Source: Sedimentisphaerales bacterium
GTDB lineage: Bacteria; Planctomycetota; Phycisphaerae; Sedimentisphaerales; SG8-4
Direction of reading: 5' to 3'
Assembly (NCBI GenBank): GCA_016928975.1
Contig: JAFGJR010000093.1
Coordinates: forward strand, 1 to 41,341
Length of the DNA: 41,341 nt
How positions within the stretch are numbered: position 1 is the stretch's first letter; every line of letters begins with the position of its first letter. Made by a program: the position numbers and the translations under genes. Below are positions 9,434-17,855 of this stretch, in pieces. A model generated the notes under the pieces. It was not told the origin of the DNA, did no database searches, and saw nothing but the letters and a program-made list of their open reading frames with translations.

Positions 9434-10570
9434 ATGAAGCGTGCAGCTGTGGCGATGTGTTTGAGTTGTTTGGCGGCGGGGCCGCTGTGGGCGGCTTGCT
9501 CTGCGGATACGCTGGTCTATGTGGGGACATACACCGGCAAGGGCAGTGAGGGAGTCTATGTCTATCGTCTGGATTCCTCCACGGGGGGCCTGACGGGCAT
9601 CGGCAAGGCAACCGGCCTTCAGAATCCGTCGTATCTGGCCGTTGACCCCAAGGGACGCTGCGTGTACGCCGTGTGCGAGTCCAACCGTGGGGCTGTCGCC
9701 GCCCTGTCTCGCGATCCGGCAACCGGCGAGTTGACGATCTTGAACGAGCAGCCGTCGGGAGGGCAGGGGCCCTGTTATGTCACCGTTGACGGGGAGGGCC
9801 GGTTTGTCTTGGTGGCGAACTACGGCAGTGGACACGTGGCGCTGTTGCCCATCGCTGACGATGGACGCCTGTCGCCGCCGACCAGTGTTGTGCAGCACGA
9901 GGGCTCCAGCGTCAACCCCGCGCGGCAGAAAGGCCCCCACGCGCACTGTATCGTGTTGGATGCCGCAAGTCGCTACGCCCTGGCGGCGGACCTCGGGATC
10001 GACAAGGTCATGGCATACCGCCTCGACGCCGAGCATGGCAAACTGCTGCCCAACGACCCGCCGTTCGCGCGGTGCGAGCCCGGGTCGGGGCCGCGACACA
10101 TCGCTTTTCATACAAATGGCAAGTACGTCTACGTCATTGAGGAGCTCAGCTCAACGATAGAGTCGTTTGCTTATGACGCCGACCACGGGACACTGAAGCC
10201 GCTCCAGAGGATCGGCACGCTGCCGGAGGGTTTCCAAGGCAAGAACACGTGCGCTGACATTCACGTGCACCCATCAGGCCGGTTCCTCTACGGCTCCAAC
10301 CGGGGGCACGACAGCATCGTCAGCTACGCCATCGACGATGCGACCGGCAGACTTCGCCTGATCGGCTACGAGCCGACCCAGGGCAAGACTCCCCGCAACT
10401 TCGCGATCGACCCTTCGGGTACGTTTCTGCTGGCGGCCAACCAGGACAGTGACACGATCGTCAGCTTTCGCATCAATCAGGACACCGGCGTGCTGACACC
10501 CACAGGGCAGACGTGCCGGGTATCGATGCCGGTCTGCTTGAAAATGATCGCCGCCTCTGATGATCGGTAG
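9434..10570 (+). CDS. Lactonase family beta-propeller protein (6-phosphogluconolactonase-like), exported
   Basis: 378 aa with an N-terminal signal peptide (MKRAAVAMCLSCLAAGPLWA). The body follows the YbhE/Pgl-type seven-bladed propeller pattern, with repeats such as LVYVGTYTGKGSEGVYVYRLD, PSYLAVDPKGRCVYAV, PHAHCIVLD, GPRHIAFHTNGKYVYVIEE and PRNFAIDPSGTFLLAANQ. The family hydrolyses sugar lactones. The signal peptide points to an extracytoplasmic substrate, perhaps lactones made by the neighbouring Gfo/Idh/MocA enzymes, which is inference. Start ATG 9434 is the only one that places the signal peptide at the N-terminus; the open frame extends upstream to 9338 without support. The TAG stop is directly followed by a GC-rich inverted repeat. 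Confidence 0.85.
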   Translation: MKRAAVAMCLSCLAAGPLWAACSADTLVYVGTYTGKGSEGVYVYRLDSSTGGLTGIGKATGLQNPSYLAVDPKGRCVYAVCESNRGAVAALSRDPATGELTILNEQPSGGQGPCYVTVDGEGRFVLVANYGSGHVALLPIADDGRLSPPTSVVQHEGSSVNPARQKGPHAHCIVLDAASRYALAADLGIDKVMAYRLDAEHGKLLPNDPPFARCEPGSGPRHIAFHTNGKYVYVIEELSSTIESFAYDADHGTLKPLQRIGTLPEGFQGKNTCADIHVHPSGRFLYGSNRGHDSIVSYAIDDATGRLRLIGYEPTQGKTPRNFAIDPSGTFLLAANQDSDTIVSFRINQDTGVLTPTGQTCRVSMPVCLKMIAASDDR

Positions 10571-10591
10571 GGGCGGATTTCTGACCCGCCC
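10571..10591. repeat. GC-rich inverted repeat abutting the lactonase stop
   Basis: GGGCGG at 10571-10576 pairs with CCGCCC at 10586-10591 around a 9-base loop, starting one base after a TAG stop. No T-run follows, so it is a weak intrinsic terminator at best. It may be a dispersed short repeat or an RNA-stabilising hairpin inside the operon. Confidence 0.4.
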
Positions 10592-10630
10592 GGAGGTGGA
10601 TCGTTCAGAGCATAAAAGGAAGGACATGAC

Positions 10631-11875
10631 ATGAGGAACAGTGATTGTAGTCGCCGGGAATTCGTCCGGAACGCGGCCGTCGGCGCGGCGAGCTTCGCCG
10701 TGCCGACTCTGATCCCTGGAACCGCTTTCGGAGCGAACGATCGTATCTCCATCGGTCTGATCGGCTGCGGAGGTCGGGGCAACGCCCTGATGCAGGCCGT
10801 CCTGGGACTGAAGAAGGAGCATGACCTCGAGATCAGGGTCCTGTGCGATGTATGGAAGGTCGATCTCCGGAGGACCCTCGCGGAGCTGGCCAAGCGACAG
10901 ACCTCTGTTCCGGACACGTGCTCGCGGCATGGGGACGTCGTCTCGCGGTCGGACATCGACGCCGTGATCATTGCCACCGCCGATTTCGCCCACGCGCCCA
11001 TCCTGGTGGATGCCCTCAAGGCGAAGAAGGATGTGTACGTGGAGAAGCCGATGGCCACGCAGTTGGCGTACGCCCGCGAGGCAGTGAGACTGGCTCGAGA
11101 GAACAAGGCCGTCGTGCAGGTGGGGACACAATTCCGCAGCGACCTGCGGCACAAGAAGGCGGCCGAGCTGGTCCAGTCCGGCGTCCTCGGCAAGATCAGT
11201 GAGGTGGAGGCCTCCTACCACGACGCCGGCCCGCGATGGGCTCGAAGCCACAGCGACGTCCGCCGGGAGGACGTAGATTGGGAGGGCTTCCTGATGCATC
11301 TTTCGCCCCAGCCGTTCTCTGCGGAACGCTTCCGTCGCTGGCATCTATACAAGGACTTCACTCTGGGCACGCCGGCTCTACTGGGCGTTCACCGAATGGA
11401 TGTCGCGACCTGGTTCATGGATGACCCGCTTCCCCTCTCGGCCGTCGCGCTCGGCGGCGTGTATGTCTGGAAGGACGGGCGCGAGCATGCCGATACGGTG
11501 GACTGCATTCTGACCTACCCAAAGGAGTTCATGCTGAATTACTCCACACGCCTGGGCAACAGCCGGACATTCGGGGAGGTGATCTTCTACGGGACTCGAG
11601 GCACATTCGACATCAAGACCTGGACTGCCCGTGGAGACGGCGGCGGCGCCGATGCCCTCAAGGAGCCGGTTACGGTGGCGCCCATCTCGCAGGGGGACCT
11701 GACGGAAGATCATATGCGCAACTGGCTCGACTGCATCAAGTCTCGCACGCAGACGAACGCCCCGATTGAGGCGGGGTACGCGCATTCCGTCGCGAGTATC
11801 CTGTGCTTTCAGGCCCTTGAGACCGGCAGACGCCAGACGTATGACAGGGTGGCGATGACGATTCGTGAAGGGTGA
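10631..11875 (+). CDS. Gfo/Idh/MocA family oxidoreductase, Tat-exported
   Basis: 414 aa. The N-terminus has a twin-arginine motif, SRREFVRNAA (R8-R9), and a hydrophobic stretch, typical of planctomycete periplasmic members of this family. The Rossmann fold starts ISIGLIGCGGRG (39-50), and the conserved catalytic lysine motif is E138-K139-P140. The C-terminal substrate domain includes FRRWHLYKDF and HRMDVATWFMDDP. These enzymes are NAD(P)-dependent and oxidise or reduce sugar hydroxyls, often making 3-keto sugars. It ends the plus-strand operon 60 bases after the lactonase gene. An AAAAGGAAGG ribosome-binding region lies just upstream of ATG 10631. The specific sugar is unknown. Confidence 0.88.
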   Translation: MRNSDCSRREFVRNAAVGAASFAVPTLIPGTAFGANDRISIGLIGCGGRGNALMQAVLGLKKEHDLEIRVLCDVWKVDLRRTLAELAKRQTSVPDTCSRHGDVVSRSDIDAVIIATADFAHAPILVDALKAKKDVYVEKPMATQLAYAREAVRLARENKAVVQVGTQFRSDLRHKKAAELVQSGVLGKISEVEASYHDAGPRWARSHSDVRREDVDWEGFLMHLSPQPFSAERFRRWHLYKDFTLGTPALLGVHRMDVATWFMDDPLPLSAVALGGVYVWKDGREHADTVDCILTYPKEFMLNYSTRLGNSRTFGEVIFYGTRGTFDIKTWTARGDGGGADALKEPVTVAPISQGDLTEDHMRNWLDCIKSRTQTNAPIEAGYAHSVASILCFQALETGRRQTYDRVAMTIREG

Positions 11876-11899
11876 ATGGCAGGGCGGGCCATCCCCACC

Positions 11900-12940
11900 T
11901 TACCGCCCCAGAAACTCCGTCAGGGCGCGGATCGCTTCCAGATTGTACCCCGGTTCCAGGTGATAGACGAATGTGAGATTACCGCCGGCATTCTCTTCGA
12001 GGACTCGTCCGGCCCAGTTCAATATCGGTGTGGTGCTCTCCACTGACATATCGCGAGGCAAAGGGGCGATGCTGATCGACATCTCCTGGCCGAAGATCTC
12101 GCGTGCCCTGCGGATCGAGGTCTCGCCGCCGAGGTCGAGCGATCCCAGGCGGTCGATTCCCGCGATGGTTTTCAACAGATGAGTGCTCGGTCCACAGGAA
12201 TGGAACCGCACGGGTCCCAGTTCGCGTGCAATTCTTGATGTCGCCGGTACCACGAACTGATCCATCATCGCAGGGTTGATCATGCAGCCGGAGCATTCGC
12301 CCACGTGGATGTCCGTAATAGGAAGATCGGCGGCCTGCGCGAAGTGTCGGCAGAGCACGATGTAGGTCTCGGCGATCCAGCCCACGATCTTCAAGCATTT
12401 GCGGGGCTCGGTCATCAGGTCCAGGAAGATGCCCTCGCCGTAGAGCTTCTGTGCGGAAGTCAGGACGCCGTGAATGGTCGCCCGGCCGGAGGCGTCCCAG
12501 AAGAACGGCGGGATCGGGCGAAGCCGGCCCTCGCGCCGCATCTGCGAGATCTGATCGTCGAACAACCGGATGAAATCGCGGCGCAGCAATGTCTCGGGCG
12601 CAGGCAGCTCGTGGGGGTCCGTGCCTGCGAGGCACCCCGGAGTGATGTCCGCGTCCCGGTCATCCGCCGGGACGAAATCGGCGCCGAGGAGCATCGCGAG
12701 AATCATGTTCGGCTGGATGCCCCCGATCTGAACCTGTCCTTTGTCCCAATATTGAAGCCGCCCGAGATTGGATTCCGAGTAGAAGAGTCCCATCCCGGGG
12801 AACATCTCGGCGGCATACTCGTTGCACAGGCAATCGACCTCGTGACGCCTGACGGGGTCGAAGTAGTAGTCCCGATTAAACACGACGCCTAATGCCCGGT
12901 GCATCCACGCCTTGGACAGTGTCCCCGTGATGCCGATCAT
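11900..12940 (-). CDS. Uroporphyrinogen decarboxylase (URO-D)-like protein
   Basis: 346 aa, the usual size for URO-D-fold proteins. Characteristic regions include LGRLQYWDKGQVQIGGIQPN near the N-terminus, DIHVGECSGCMINPAMMDQF in the middle, and FHSCGPSTHLLKTIAGIDRL, which resembles the zinc/substrate end of the URO-D/MtaA methyltransferase superfamily. True heme-pathway residues are not apparent, and such proteins are common beside sugar oxidoreductases in planctomycetes, so a catabolic or methyl-transfer role is more likely than heme synthesis; this is inference. It is the last gene of a minus-strand operon, 7 bases after the oxidoreductase stop. Between its stop and the convergent plus-strand gene, GGGCGG/CCGCCC (11882-11908) could form a loose hairpin. 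Confidence 0.8.
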   Translation of the reverse strand: MIGITGTLSKAWMHRALGVVFNRDYYFDPVRRHEVDCLCNEYAAEMFPGMGLFYSESNLGRLQYWDKGQVQIGGIQPNMILAMLLGADFVPADDRDADITPGCLAGTDPHELPAPETLLRRDFIRLFDDQISQMRREGRLRPIPPFFWDASGRATIHGVLTSAQKLYGEGIFLDLMTEPRKCLKIVGWIAETYIVLCRHFAQAADLPITDIHVGECSGCMINPAMMDQFVVPATSRIARELGPVRFHSCGPSTHLLKTIAGIDRLGSLDLGGETSIRRAREIFGQEMSISIAPLPRDMSVESTTPILNWAGRVLEENAGGNLTFVYHLEPGYNLEAIRALTEFLGR

Positions 12941-12947
12941 ACGTGCC

Positions 12948-13970
12948 TCACGGCATGTCCCATTCGCTGAGCTTCACGGGCCTGCCGGATTCGGCCGAAC
13001 GATCGGCGGCGAAACAGATGGCGTGTGTCCTCGCCGCATCCTCCAGGTCCGGGAAAGGCCGCTTGTCACCGACGATGCAATCGAGGAAATGGGATGCCTC
13101 ACTACGGAACGGATGATGGGAGACGTCGCCGCTATCGGGCAGAATGCAGGGGACCTTCAGGAAGCTGCTCTGCCCCGGGAACAGTTTCGGTGCGAACACG
13201 TCGTTATTGCGGATGGAGCCCTCGGTGCCGTACACGCCGATGTTGAATCGGTACGGCATCTTCGCGTCGAAGGTCGTGGTCGTCCGGCCGATCTTGCCGT
13301 TGCGAAACTTGACGTTCACGGAGATTGTGCCGGGATACTCGATGGGGTTTTCCGTCTTCACCTGGTAGGCGGACACTTCCTCGGCCTCGCTGCGGGCAAA
13401 CCATCGGAGCGCGTCCACCGCATGACAACCGCCGGTGAGGATGGCGGTGCCGCTCTGCTTTCTGCTGCCCAGCCATTTCTGCTGGGGCGTCATCCAGATC
13501 CGATGCATATAGTCCACTTCGACCATGAAGATATTCCCCAATACACCTTGGCTGATCAGTCTATCAATGGTCATGAGCAGCGGATTCCAGTGCAGGACGA
13601 AGCTCACGAGCGTCTTGACGTTGTTCTTCTGCACGGCCTGCCTCTGCTTCTGTACGTCTTCCATGGTCAGCGCAACGGGCTTCTCAACGATCACATGCTT
13701 GCCGGCCTCCGCTGCCGCGATGACATACCCCGTGTGCGTGTCGTGGGGCGTGCAAACCACGACGGCATCGATGTTCTGCATGTGGACCATCGCCGCCGCA
13801 TCCGTTTCGATTGCACATTGGAGGTTGTACCGGTCGCGGTACCGTTCGGCGTTGGCCCGATGGCGACTGACCAGGGCCCGGACCTGAGACCGGTGGTCCG
13901 CCTCAAAGGCCTTGACGTACTCCTCCGCCACCGCTCCGCAGCCGATGATTCCGATGCCCAGCTTCTCCAT
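12948..13970 (-). CDS. Gfo/Idh/MocA family oxidoreductase, cytoplasmic
   Basis: About 340 aa with no signal peptide, unlike the copy at 10631. Rossmann motif LGIGIIGCGAVAEEY lies at the N-terminus and the EKP motif is E96-K97-P98 in HVIVEKPVALTM. The C-terminal domain carries GGCHAVDALRWF, with the histidine often used in catalysis. ATG 13970 is chosen because AAGGAG lies about 8 bases upstream and the Rossmann fold begins at once; the frame is open to 14045 without support. It likely oxidises a sugar imported by the MFS transporter of the same operon. It lies 23 bases after the acyltransferase-like gene and 7 bases before the URO-D-like gene. Confidence 0.88.
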   Translation of the reverse strand: MEKLGIGIIGCGAVAEEYVKAFEADHRSQVRALVSRHRANAERYRDRYNLQCAIETDAAAMVHMQNIDAVVVCTPHDTHTGYVIAAAEAGKHVIVEKPVALTMEDVQKQRQAVQKNNVKTLVSFVLHWNPLLMTIDRLISQGVLGNIFMVEVDYMHRIWMTPQQKWLGSRKQSGTAILTGGCHAVDALRWFARSEAEEVSAYQVKTENPIEYPGTISVNVKFRNGKIGRTTTTFDAKMPYRFNIGVYGTEGSIRNNDVFAPKLFPGQSSFLKVPCILPDSGDVSHHPFRSEASHFLDCIVGDKRPFPDLEDAARTHAICFAADRSAESGRPVKLSEWDMP

Positions 13971-13993
13971 CTCGTGGCTCCTTCCTGACAAGT

Positions 13994-15169
13994 CTATATC
14001 CGTAGAAAGATCTTCCGGCGGTACATCCACAGCAGAACCAGCCACAGGACCAGCAGGACCGCGGCTCGCTCCAGGATCGGCGCGTAGACGGTGCCGAGGC
14101 TCTCGAAGATCTGCTGGCCGAGATGCCGCCGGATGTTGTCACGAATGAACGAGGTCATAAGCTGCCACATGCAGTAGAGCGTGATCGGGTTCAGTCCGGC
14201 GACCACGAAGGGAAAGGCCCACCGTTTCCATCCTTGCCACTCAATGATCGCGACAAAGCCGGCCAGGAGCAGGACGGCCCAGCCGGCGCTGTGGATTGCC
14301 CACGAGGGTGTCCAGATACGCTTCACGATCGGGCACAGGCCCGCCAACGCGATCACCTGACCCACGATGATGCCGGCGATTCCAAAGAGCAGGAGGTATC
14401 TCAGCTTCCTGGTGATGGGCAGGCAGGCTCGCAGCAACTGACCCGCGAGCAGGCCGAAAACCATCGTCGCCATCGAGGGCACAAAGTTCAGGGTCTGGTA
14501 GCCGCCACTGCCGAAGACAAAAGGCTTCTCGTGCGGAAAGAGGTTCAGAAACCAGCGGTCGAACGCCGCGGCGCAGTTGGCGTTCTTCTCCAAATGTGCG
14601 GCAAAGCCCGTCAGGTGCGGCCAGTCCGGGGGCACGCCGACGCTTTGCCAGTTGAAGTCCGCCGGCGGCAACGGATACAGCGCAAACGCCAGCCAATAGG
14701 CCATCAGGATTCCACAGGCGGTCAGCGCCTGGGTCCGTGGCTTGGTGAATGCCAGAAGAAACACGATTGGGCAACCCAGGCCAATTTGCGCGAGCACGTT
14801 GTTGAAGACCCATTCCGTTTGCGTGCTCCATGCGGACGTGAGAAACACCGCCAGCAGCACGAGCACGAGCGCCCGCCACAGGGCGTGGCCGAACATCCGG
14901 GCGAAGCTCTGGCCGGCCGCACGGCGGTTCGCCACCGACCACGGCAGAGCGACACCCACCATGAACATGAATGCCGGCTGGATGATGTCCCAAAGTGTAA
15001 CCCCGGCCCACTGGGCGTGTTCGGTCTGGCGACCTACGAACTGCCACAGGCCGCTGTCGGGGAACTGCCGCGCGATCTGGGCTAGGCCCAGTCCGCTCGA
15101 CGCCATCATCAGCATGATCGCGCCGCGATAGGCATCGAGGGACACCAGCCGCTGGGGCTTGCTCCCCAT
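13994..15169 (-). CDS. HGSNAT/NagX-like (DUF5009-type) multi-pass membrane protein
   Basis: About 391 aa with roughly ten predicted hydrophobic helices. The N-terminal RLVSLDAYRGAIMLMM matches the SLDxxRG signature of the acyltransferase-3/YeiB/heparan-alpha-glucosaminide N-acetyltransferase superfamily. Later segments include FMFMVGVALPWSVANRR and NPITLYCMWQL. Such proteins transfer acetyl groups to amino sugars across the membrane; substrate and activity here are inferred. The start is uncertain. ATG 15169 begins 8 residues before the signature but has no good ribosome-binding site; ATG 15220 and GTG 15241 (immediately after the MFS stop) are also possible. It lies between the MFS gene and the cytoplasmic oxidoreductase, which fits a sugar-processing operon. 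Confidence 0.8.
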   Translation of the reverse strand: MGSKPQRLVSLDAYRGAIMLMMASSGLGLAQIARQFPDSGLWQFVGRQTEHAQWAGVTLWDIIQPAFMFMVGVALPWSVANRRAAGQSFARMFGHALWRALVLVLLAVFLTSAWSTQTEWVFNNVLAQIGLGCPIVFLLAFTKPRTQALTACGILMAYWLAFALYPLPPADFNWQSVGVPPDWPHLTGFAAHLEKNANCAAAFDRWFLNLFPHEKPFVFGSGGYQTLNFVPSMATMVFGLLAGQLLRACLPITRKLRYLLLFGIAGIIVGQVIALAGLCPIVKRIWTPSWAIHSAGWAVLLLAGFVAIIEWQGWKRWAFPFVVAGLNPITLYCMWQLMTSFIRDNIRRHLGQQIFESLGTVYAPILERAAVLLVLWLVLLWMYRRKIFLRI

Positions 15170-15241
15170 CGGCTCAACGCCGGAACCGCTATGACAGTCT
15201 CGTGCTGTGCCGGAGTTCATTGGAGATGTTGGTTGGCACAC

Positions 15242-16504
15242 CTATGCTTTCGCTGCTTCGGCTCCACCTATTCCTCCTGTCTCTGCAGCCGGTGCGGCCC
15301 GTTTGAGCACGTCGTCTCGGAACAGCAGCCAGAACGCGGCCAACAGCACGGCGGTCATGGCCGTGATGATGACCCAGACGGCGTCCCAGTTCGTCACTTT
15401 CTCGACCGTGTAGGCATCGATCAGTCGCACGTTGAAGAAGGTTCCGGCGAGCATGCCCACCCCGAAGCAGATCAGCACGATCAGCCCCTGGGCCTGCGCC
15501 CGGATCTCCGGTGGGGCCTTCTTGTCGACGTAGACCTGACCGCCGACAAAGAAGAAACCATAGATCACGCCGTGCACGAGAATGGCCACGTAATACAGCG
15601 ACGGCAGGCCGAGGACGCCGCCACCAAGGAACGCCGCGTAGCGCACGAGCAGCGCGCCGATACCGACGAGCATGGCCCACTTGGCCCCGTACCGTGCCAG
15701 TGCCATCGGCACAAGGAGCATGACGAACATCTCCACGAACTGTCCGAGGTTCATCGTCGCGGTCACCTGCTCGAAGCCCTGGCTGGTGAAGAACTGCGAA
15801 CCAAGCGAGAAGTACATCGTGAATGGGAGCATCACGAGCATGGAGATCAGGATGAACAGAGCGAAGTTGCGGTCCTTCAGAAGGCCCAGCGCCCGCAGGC
15901 CGAGGACATCAACAATCGAGGCCGGCTTGCCCTTGGCCGGCGGGGGCGTATTGGGCAGGGTCATATTGAGCAGGGCCGCCACCAGAGCTGTGCCTGCGCC
16001 ACAATAGAGGGGAATGGCCGTGCCGTCGATGGGCTTGGTTCCGAGCCACTTCACCGCGATCAGGCTGAATACGGCGGACGCCACCCAGCCGATGGAGCCG
16101 AACACGCGAATCTGCGGGAACTTCTCCGAGGGGGCGTTCGCCATTGCGATGGCGTTGGTCAGACCCCAGGTGGGCATGTAGCACAACATCGCCAGCAGTA
16201 GAATGACGAACAGGGCCGTCGGATTGGTCTGAAGGGCTCCCAGCAGGAACAGGACCGCGCAGCCGAGGTTTAGCACCATCAAGACCTTCTGGCTGGCGAA
16301 GTGGCGGTCCGCGATCATGCACAGGATCGGCGCGATCAGGCAGCCCAGCGGCATGACACTGAGAATCCAGGATTTGGAATTGCCCTCGATCCCCAGGTTG
16401 GTCAGATACGCCGCCAGTTGCACCCACCAGACGGCGAACATCATGTACTGCAGGAACATCATGACGCTCAGGCGGATTCGGATGTTCAAGGACATGCTGC
16501 TCAT
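15242..16504 (-). CDS. MFS transporter, nucleoside/sugar:H+ symporter-like
   Basis: About 420 aa with twelve likely membrane helices. Helix 1 region (RLSVMMFLQYMMFAVWWVQL) and motifs such as KFPQIRVFGSIGWVASA and HGVIYGFFFVGGQVYVD resemble the nucleoside:H+ symporter branch (NupG/XapB-like) that planctomycetes use for sugars or nucleosides. Start ATG 16504 is supported by AAGGAG about 8 bases upstream; the frame is open to 16543 but lacks a site there. It heads the minus-strand operon with the acetyltransferase-like protein, the Gfo/Idh/MocA enzyme and the URO-D-like protein, so it probably imports their substrate. A nested inverted repeat lies directly upstream. Confidence 0.85.
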   Translation of the reverse strand: MSSMSLNIRIRLSVMMFLQYMMFAVWWVQLAAYLTNLGIEGNSKSWILSVMPLGCLIAPILCMIADRHFASQKVLMVLNLGCAVLFLLGALQTNPTALFVILLLAMLCYMPTWGLTNAIAMANAPSEKFPQIRVFGSIGWVASAVFSLIAVKWLGTKPIDGTAIPLYCGAGTALVAALLNMTLPNTPPPAKGKPASIVDVLGLRALGLLKDRNFALFILISMLVMLPFTMYFSLGSQFFTSQGFEQVTATMNLGQFVEMFVMLLVPMALARYGAKWAMLVGIGALLVRYAAFLGGGVLGLPSLYYVAILVHGVIYGFFFVGGQVYVDKKAPPEIRAQAQGLIVLICFGVGMLAGTFFNVRLIDAYTVEKVTNWDAVWVIITAMTAVLLAAFWLLFRDDVLKRAAPAAETGGIGGAEAAKA

Positions 16505-16522
16505 GGCGAAGCTCCTTTCTTC

Positions 16523-16588
16523 GTAGGTCGTGCGTCCCCGCACGACCCCAATAAGGCGAGCGGCGGCGCTCGCCCTACGCGGACCTAC
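16523..16588. repeat. Nested inverted repeats upstream of the MFS operon
   Basis: Outer arms GTAGGTC (16523-16529) and GACCTAC (16582-16588) enclose two perfect hairpins: GGTCGTGCG/CGCACGACC (16526-16547, 4-base loop) and GGCGAGCG/CGCTCGCC (16555-16574, 4-base loop). It lies just 5' of the MFS ribosome-binding site in the 261-base divergent gap. It could be a dispersed palindromic repeat, or a structured leader or operator for the transporter operon. The rest of the gap holds nothing else recognised apart from the promoter-like site at 16685. Confidence 0.6.
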
Positions 16589-16684
16589 AACAAACCAGAC
16601 CGGCCCGAATCATACCACAGTGCCGAGGCCGTGACTACAGTAGCTCGGCGGAATAACACACGGTGTCGCCGGTCCAAAAGAAGG

Positions 16685-16713
16685 TTGAAGCCTGTTGCGG
16701 TGGTCGGTAGCAT
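16685..16713 (+). promoter_or_regulatory. Candidate promoter for the sugar isomerase gene
   Basis: TTGAAG, 17 bases, then TAGCAT (4 of 6 to each consensus), about 50 bases before ATG 16766. A weak match found by eye. Confidence 0.25.
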
Positions 16714-16765
16714 GGTGGGCGGCACGATGAAGACACGGTTCTTTGTGAACTCAAAGGAGGTACTC

Positions 16766-17635
16766 ATGGGTCAATCCAATGAACTGACACGGCGTGGGTT
16801 GCTGCGAGTGGGGGCCGGGGTGGTGGCGGCAGTTGGGGCGGCAGGATTGGGACAGGCGACGGCATCGGCCGCTGCTGCTGCGAAGAAGGTTCCGATTGGG
16901 TTACAGGTGTACTCTGTGCGGGGCGAGGCGCAGAAGGATCTGGCCGCCGTGCTGGCGCAGGTGGCGGAAATGGGGTATGAAGGGGTCGAGTTCGCGGGCT
17001 ATTACGGCTGGCCCGCCGAGAAGATTCGCAAGGTCCTTGACCAGCACAATCTCAAGTGCTGCGGCACGCACACGGGCGTGAAAGAGATGATGGGCGAGCA
17101 GTCCGCCAAGACAGTCGAGTTCAACAAGACCATCGGCAACAAATACCTGATCGCTCCCAGCGGGATGCGAACAGGTTCCCAGGAATCGTGTATCGAGTTC
17201 GCCAAGCAGTTGACGGAGCTGGCCGCCAAGGCGAAGGAGCAGGGCATGCGGGTCGGCTACCATAACCACGCCGGGGAGTTCGACGGCAAGAACGGCTTCA
17301 TCCCCTGGGAGGTCTTCGCGAGCAACAGTAGCAAGGACGTGATCCTGCAAGTCGATATCGGACACATCGCTCGGGCCGGCGCCGACCCCGCTGTGTACAT
17401 GGAGAAGTTCCCAGGCCGGCTGACGACCGTCCACGTCAAGGACTTCCGCAAAGGTCAGCCCGATCCGGTGGTGGGTGAAGGCGAGGTGGACTGGCCCAAG
17501 ATGTTCCGCATCTGCGAAGGCGCCGGCGGCACCGAGTGGTACATCATCGAGGACGAGAGTCGCGATAACGTGATGCAGCGGGTCAAGATGGACATCGAGA
17601 ACTTGCGCAAGTTGCTGGCGAAGTACCATGCGTAG
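16766..17635 (+). CDS. Sugar phosphate isomerase/epimerase (xylose isomerase-like TIM barrel), Tat-exported
   Basis: 289 aa. The Tat signal has R9-R10 in LTRRGLLRVGAG and a hydrophobic alanine-rich region to about residue 38. The TIM-barrel body begins KVPIGLQVYSVRGEAQKDL, with family hallmarks MGYEGVEFAGYYG, MRVGYHNHAGEF (metal-binding His and Glu), VDIGHIARAG and TTVHVKDF, ending with WYIIEDE. Members isomerise or epimerise sugars; several planctomycete relatives are exported and act near 3-keto-sugar enzymes. The start is well fixed: AAAGGAGG lies 5 bases upstream of ATG 16766, although the frame is open much further upstream. It is separated from the next gene by 220 bases that contain a hairpin and a paired REP-like element. 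Confidence 0.9.
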   Translation: MGQSNELTRRGLLRVGAGVVAAVGAAGLGQATASAAAAAKKVPIGLQVYSVRGEAQKDLAAVLAQVAEMGYEGVEFAGYYGWPAEKIRKVLDQHNLKCCGTHTGVKEMMGEQSAKTVEFNKTIGNKYLIAPSGMRTGSQESCIEFAKQLTELAAKAKEQGMRVGYHNHAGEFDGKNGFIPWEVFASNSSKDVILQVDIGHIARAGADPAVYMEKFPGRLTTVHVKDFRKGQPDPVVGEGEVDWPKMFRICEGAGGTEWYIIEDESRDNVMQRVKMDIENLRKLLAKYHA

Positions 17636-17643
17636 CTGTTCGT

Positions 17644-17665
17644 AGTGACGCCGTAAGGCGTTACT
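17644..17665. repeat. Hairpin after the sugar isomerase gene
   Basis: AGTGACGCC (17644-17652) and GGCGTTACT (17657-17665) form a 9-base stem with one G-T wobble and a GTAA loop, 8 bases after the stop. There is no T-run, so it is more likely a dispersed palindrome or RNA 3'-end stabiliser than a classic terminator. Confidence 0.45.
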
Positions 17666-17701
17666 GCCCAAATGCGAATCAGGTCAAAGATGTAGAGCCT
17701 G

Positions 17702-17827
17702 TAACAGAATGAAACTGCGGCAGGGCTGGCGATATGTCATTCCCGCGAAAGCGGGAATCCAGCCACGCGCCGAACGGTCCTGGACCCCCGCCTTCGCGGG
17801 GGTGACATGGCAGGTGTCATTCTGTTA
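17702..17827. mobile_element. Paired REP-like element with 11-bp terminal inverted repeats (MITE-like)
   Basis: A 126-base unit bounded by TAACAGAATGA (17702-17712) and its exact reverse complement TCATTCTGTTA (17817-17827). Inside are two 27-base palindromic units in opposite orientation, 17736-17762 and 17780-17806. Each has a core of CCCGCGAA followed by GCGGG; the core differs between copies only at transition positions. This is the layout of a REP doublet (BIME-like), normally moved by REP-associated tyrosine transposases. No transposase is encoded in the window. It sits between the sugar isomerase and FG-GAP/DUF1080 genes and may affect their cotranscription. Confidence 0.7.
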
Positions 17828-17855
17828 GAGCTTTGTGGAGTGAAAGGGCGTTGCT

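Noticed and set aside
11882..11908. GGGCGG/CCGCCC pair between convergent genes as a bidirectional terminator
   Set aside because: The loop is 15 bases, there is no T-run, and one arm lies inside the URO-D-like coding region.
11900..12940. URO-D-like gene as true hemE of heme synthesis
   Set aside because: The sequence diverges from HemE, the context is sugar catabolism, and the fold is shared by many methyltransferase-like proteins.
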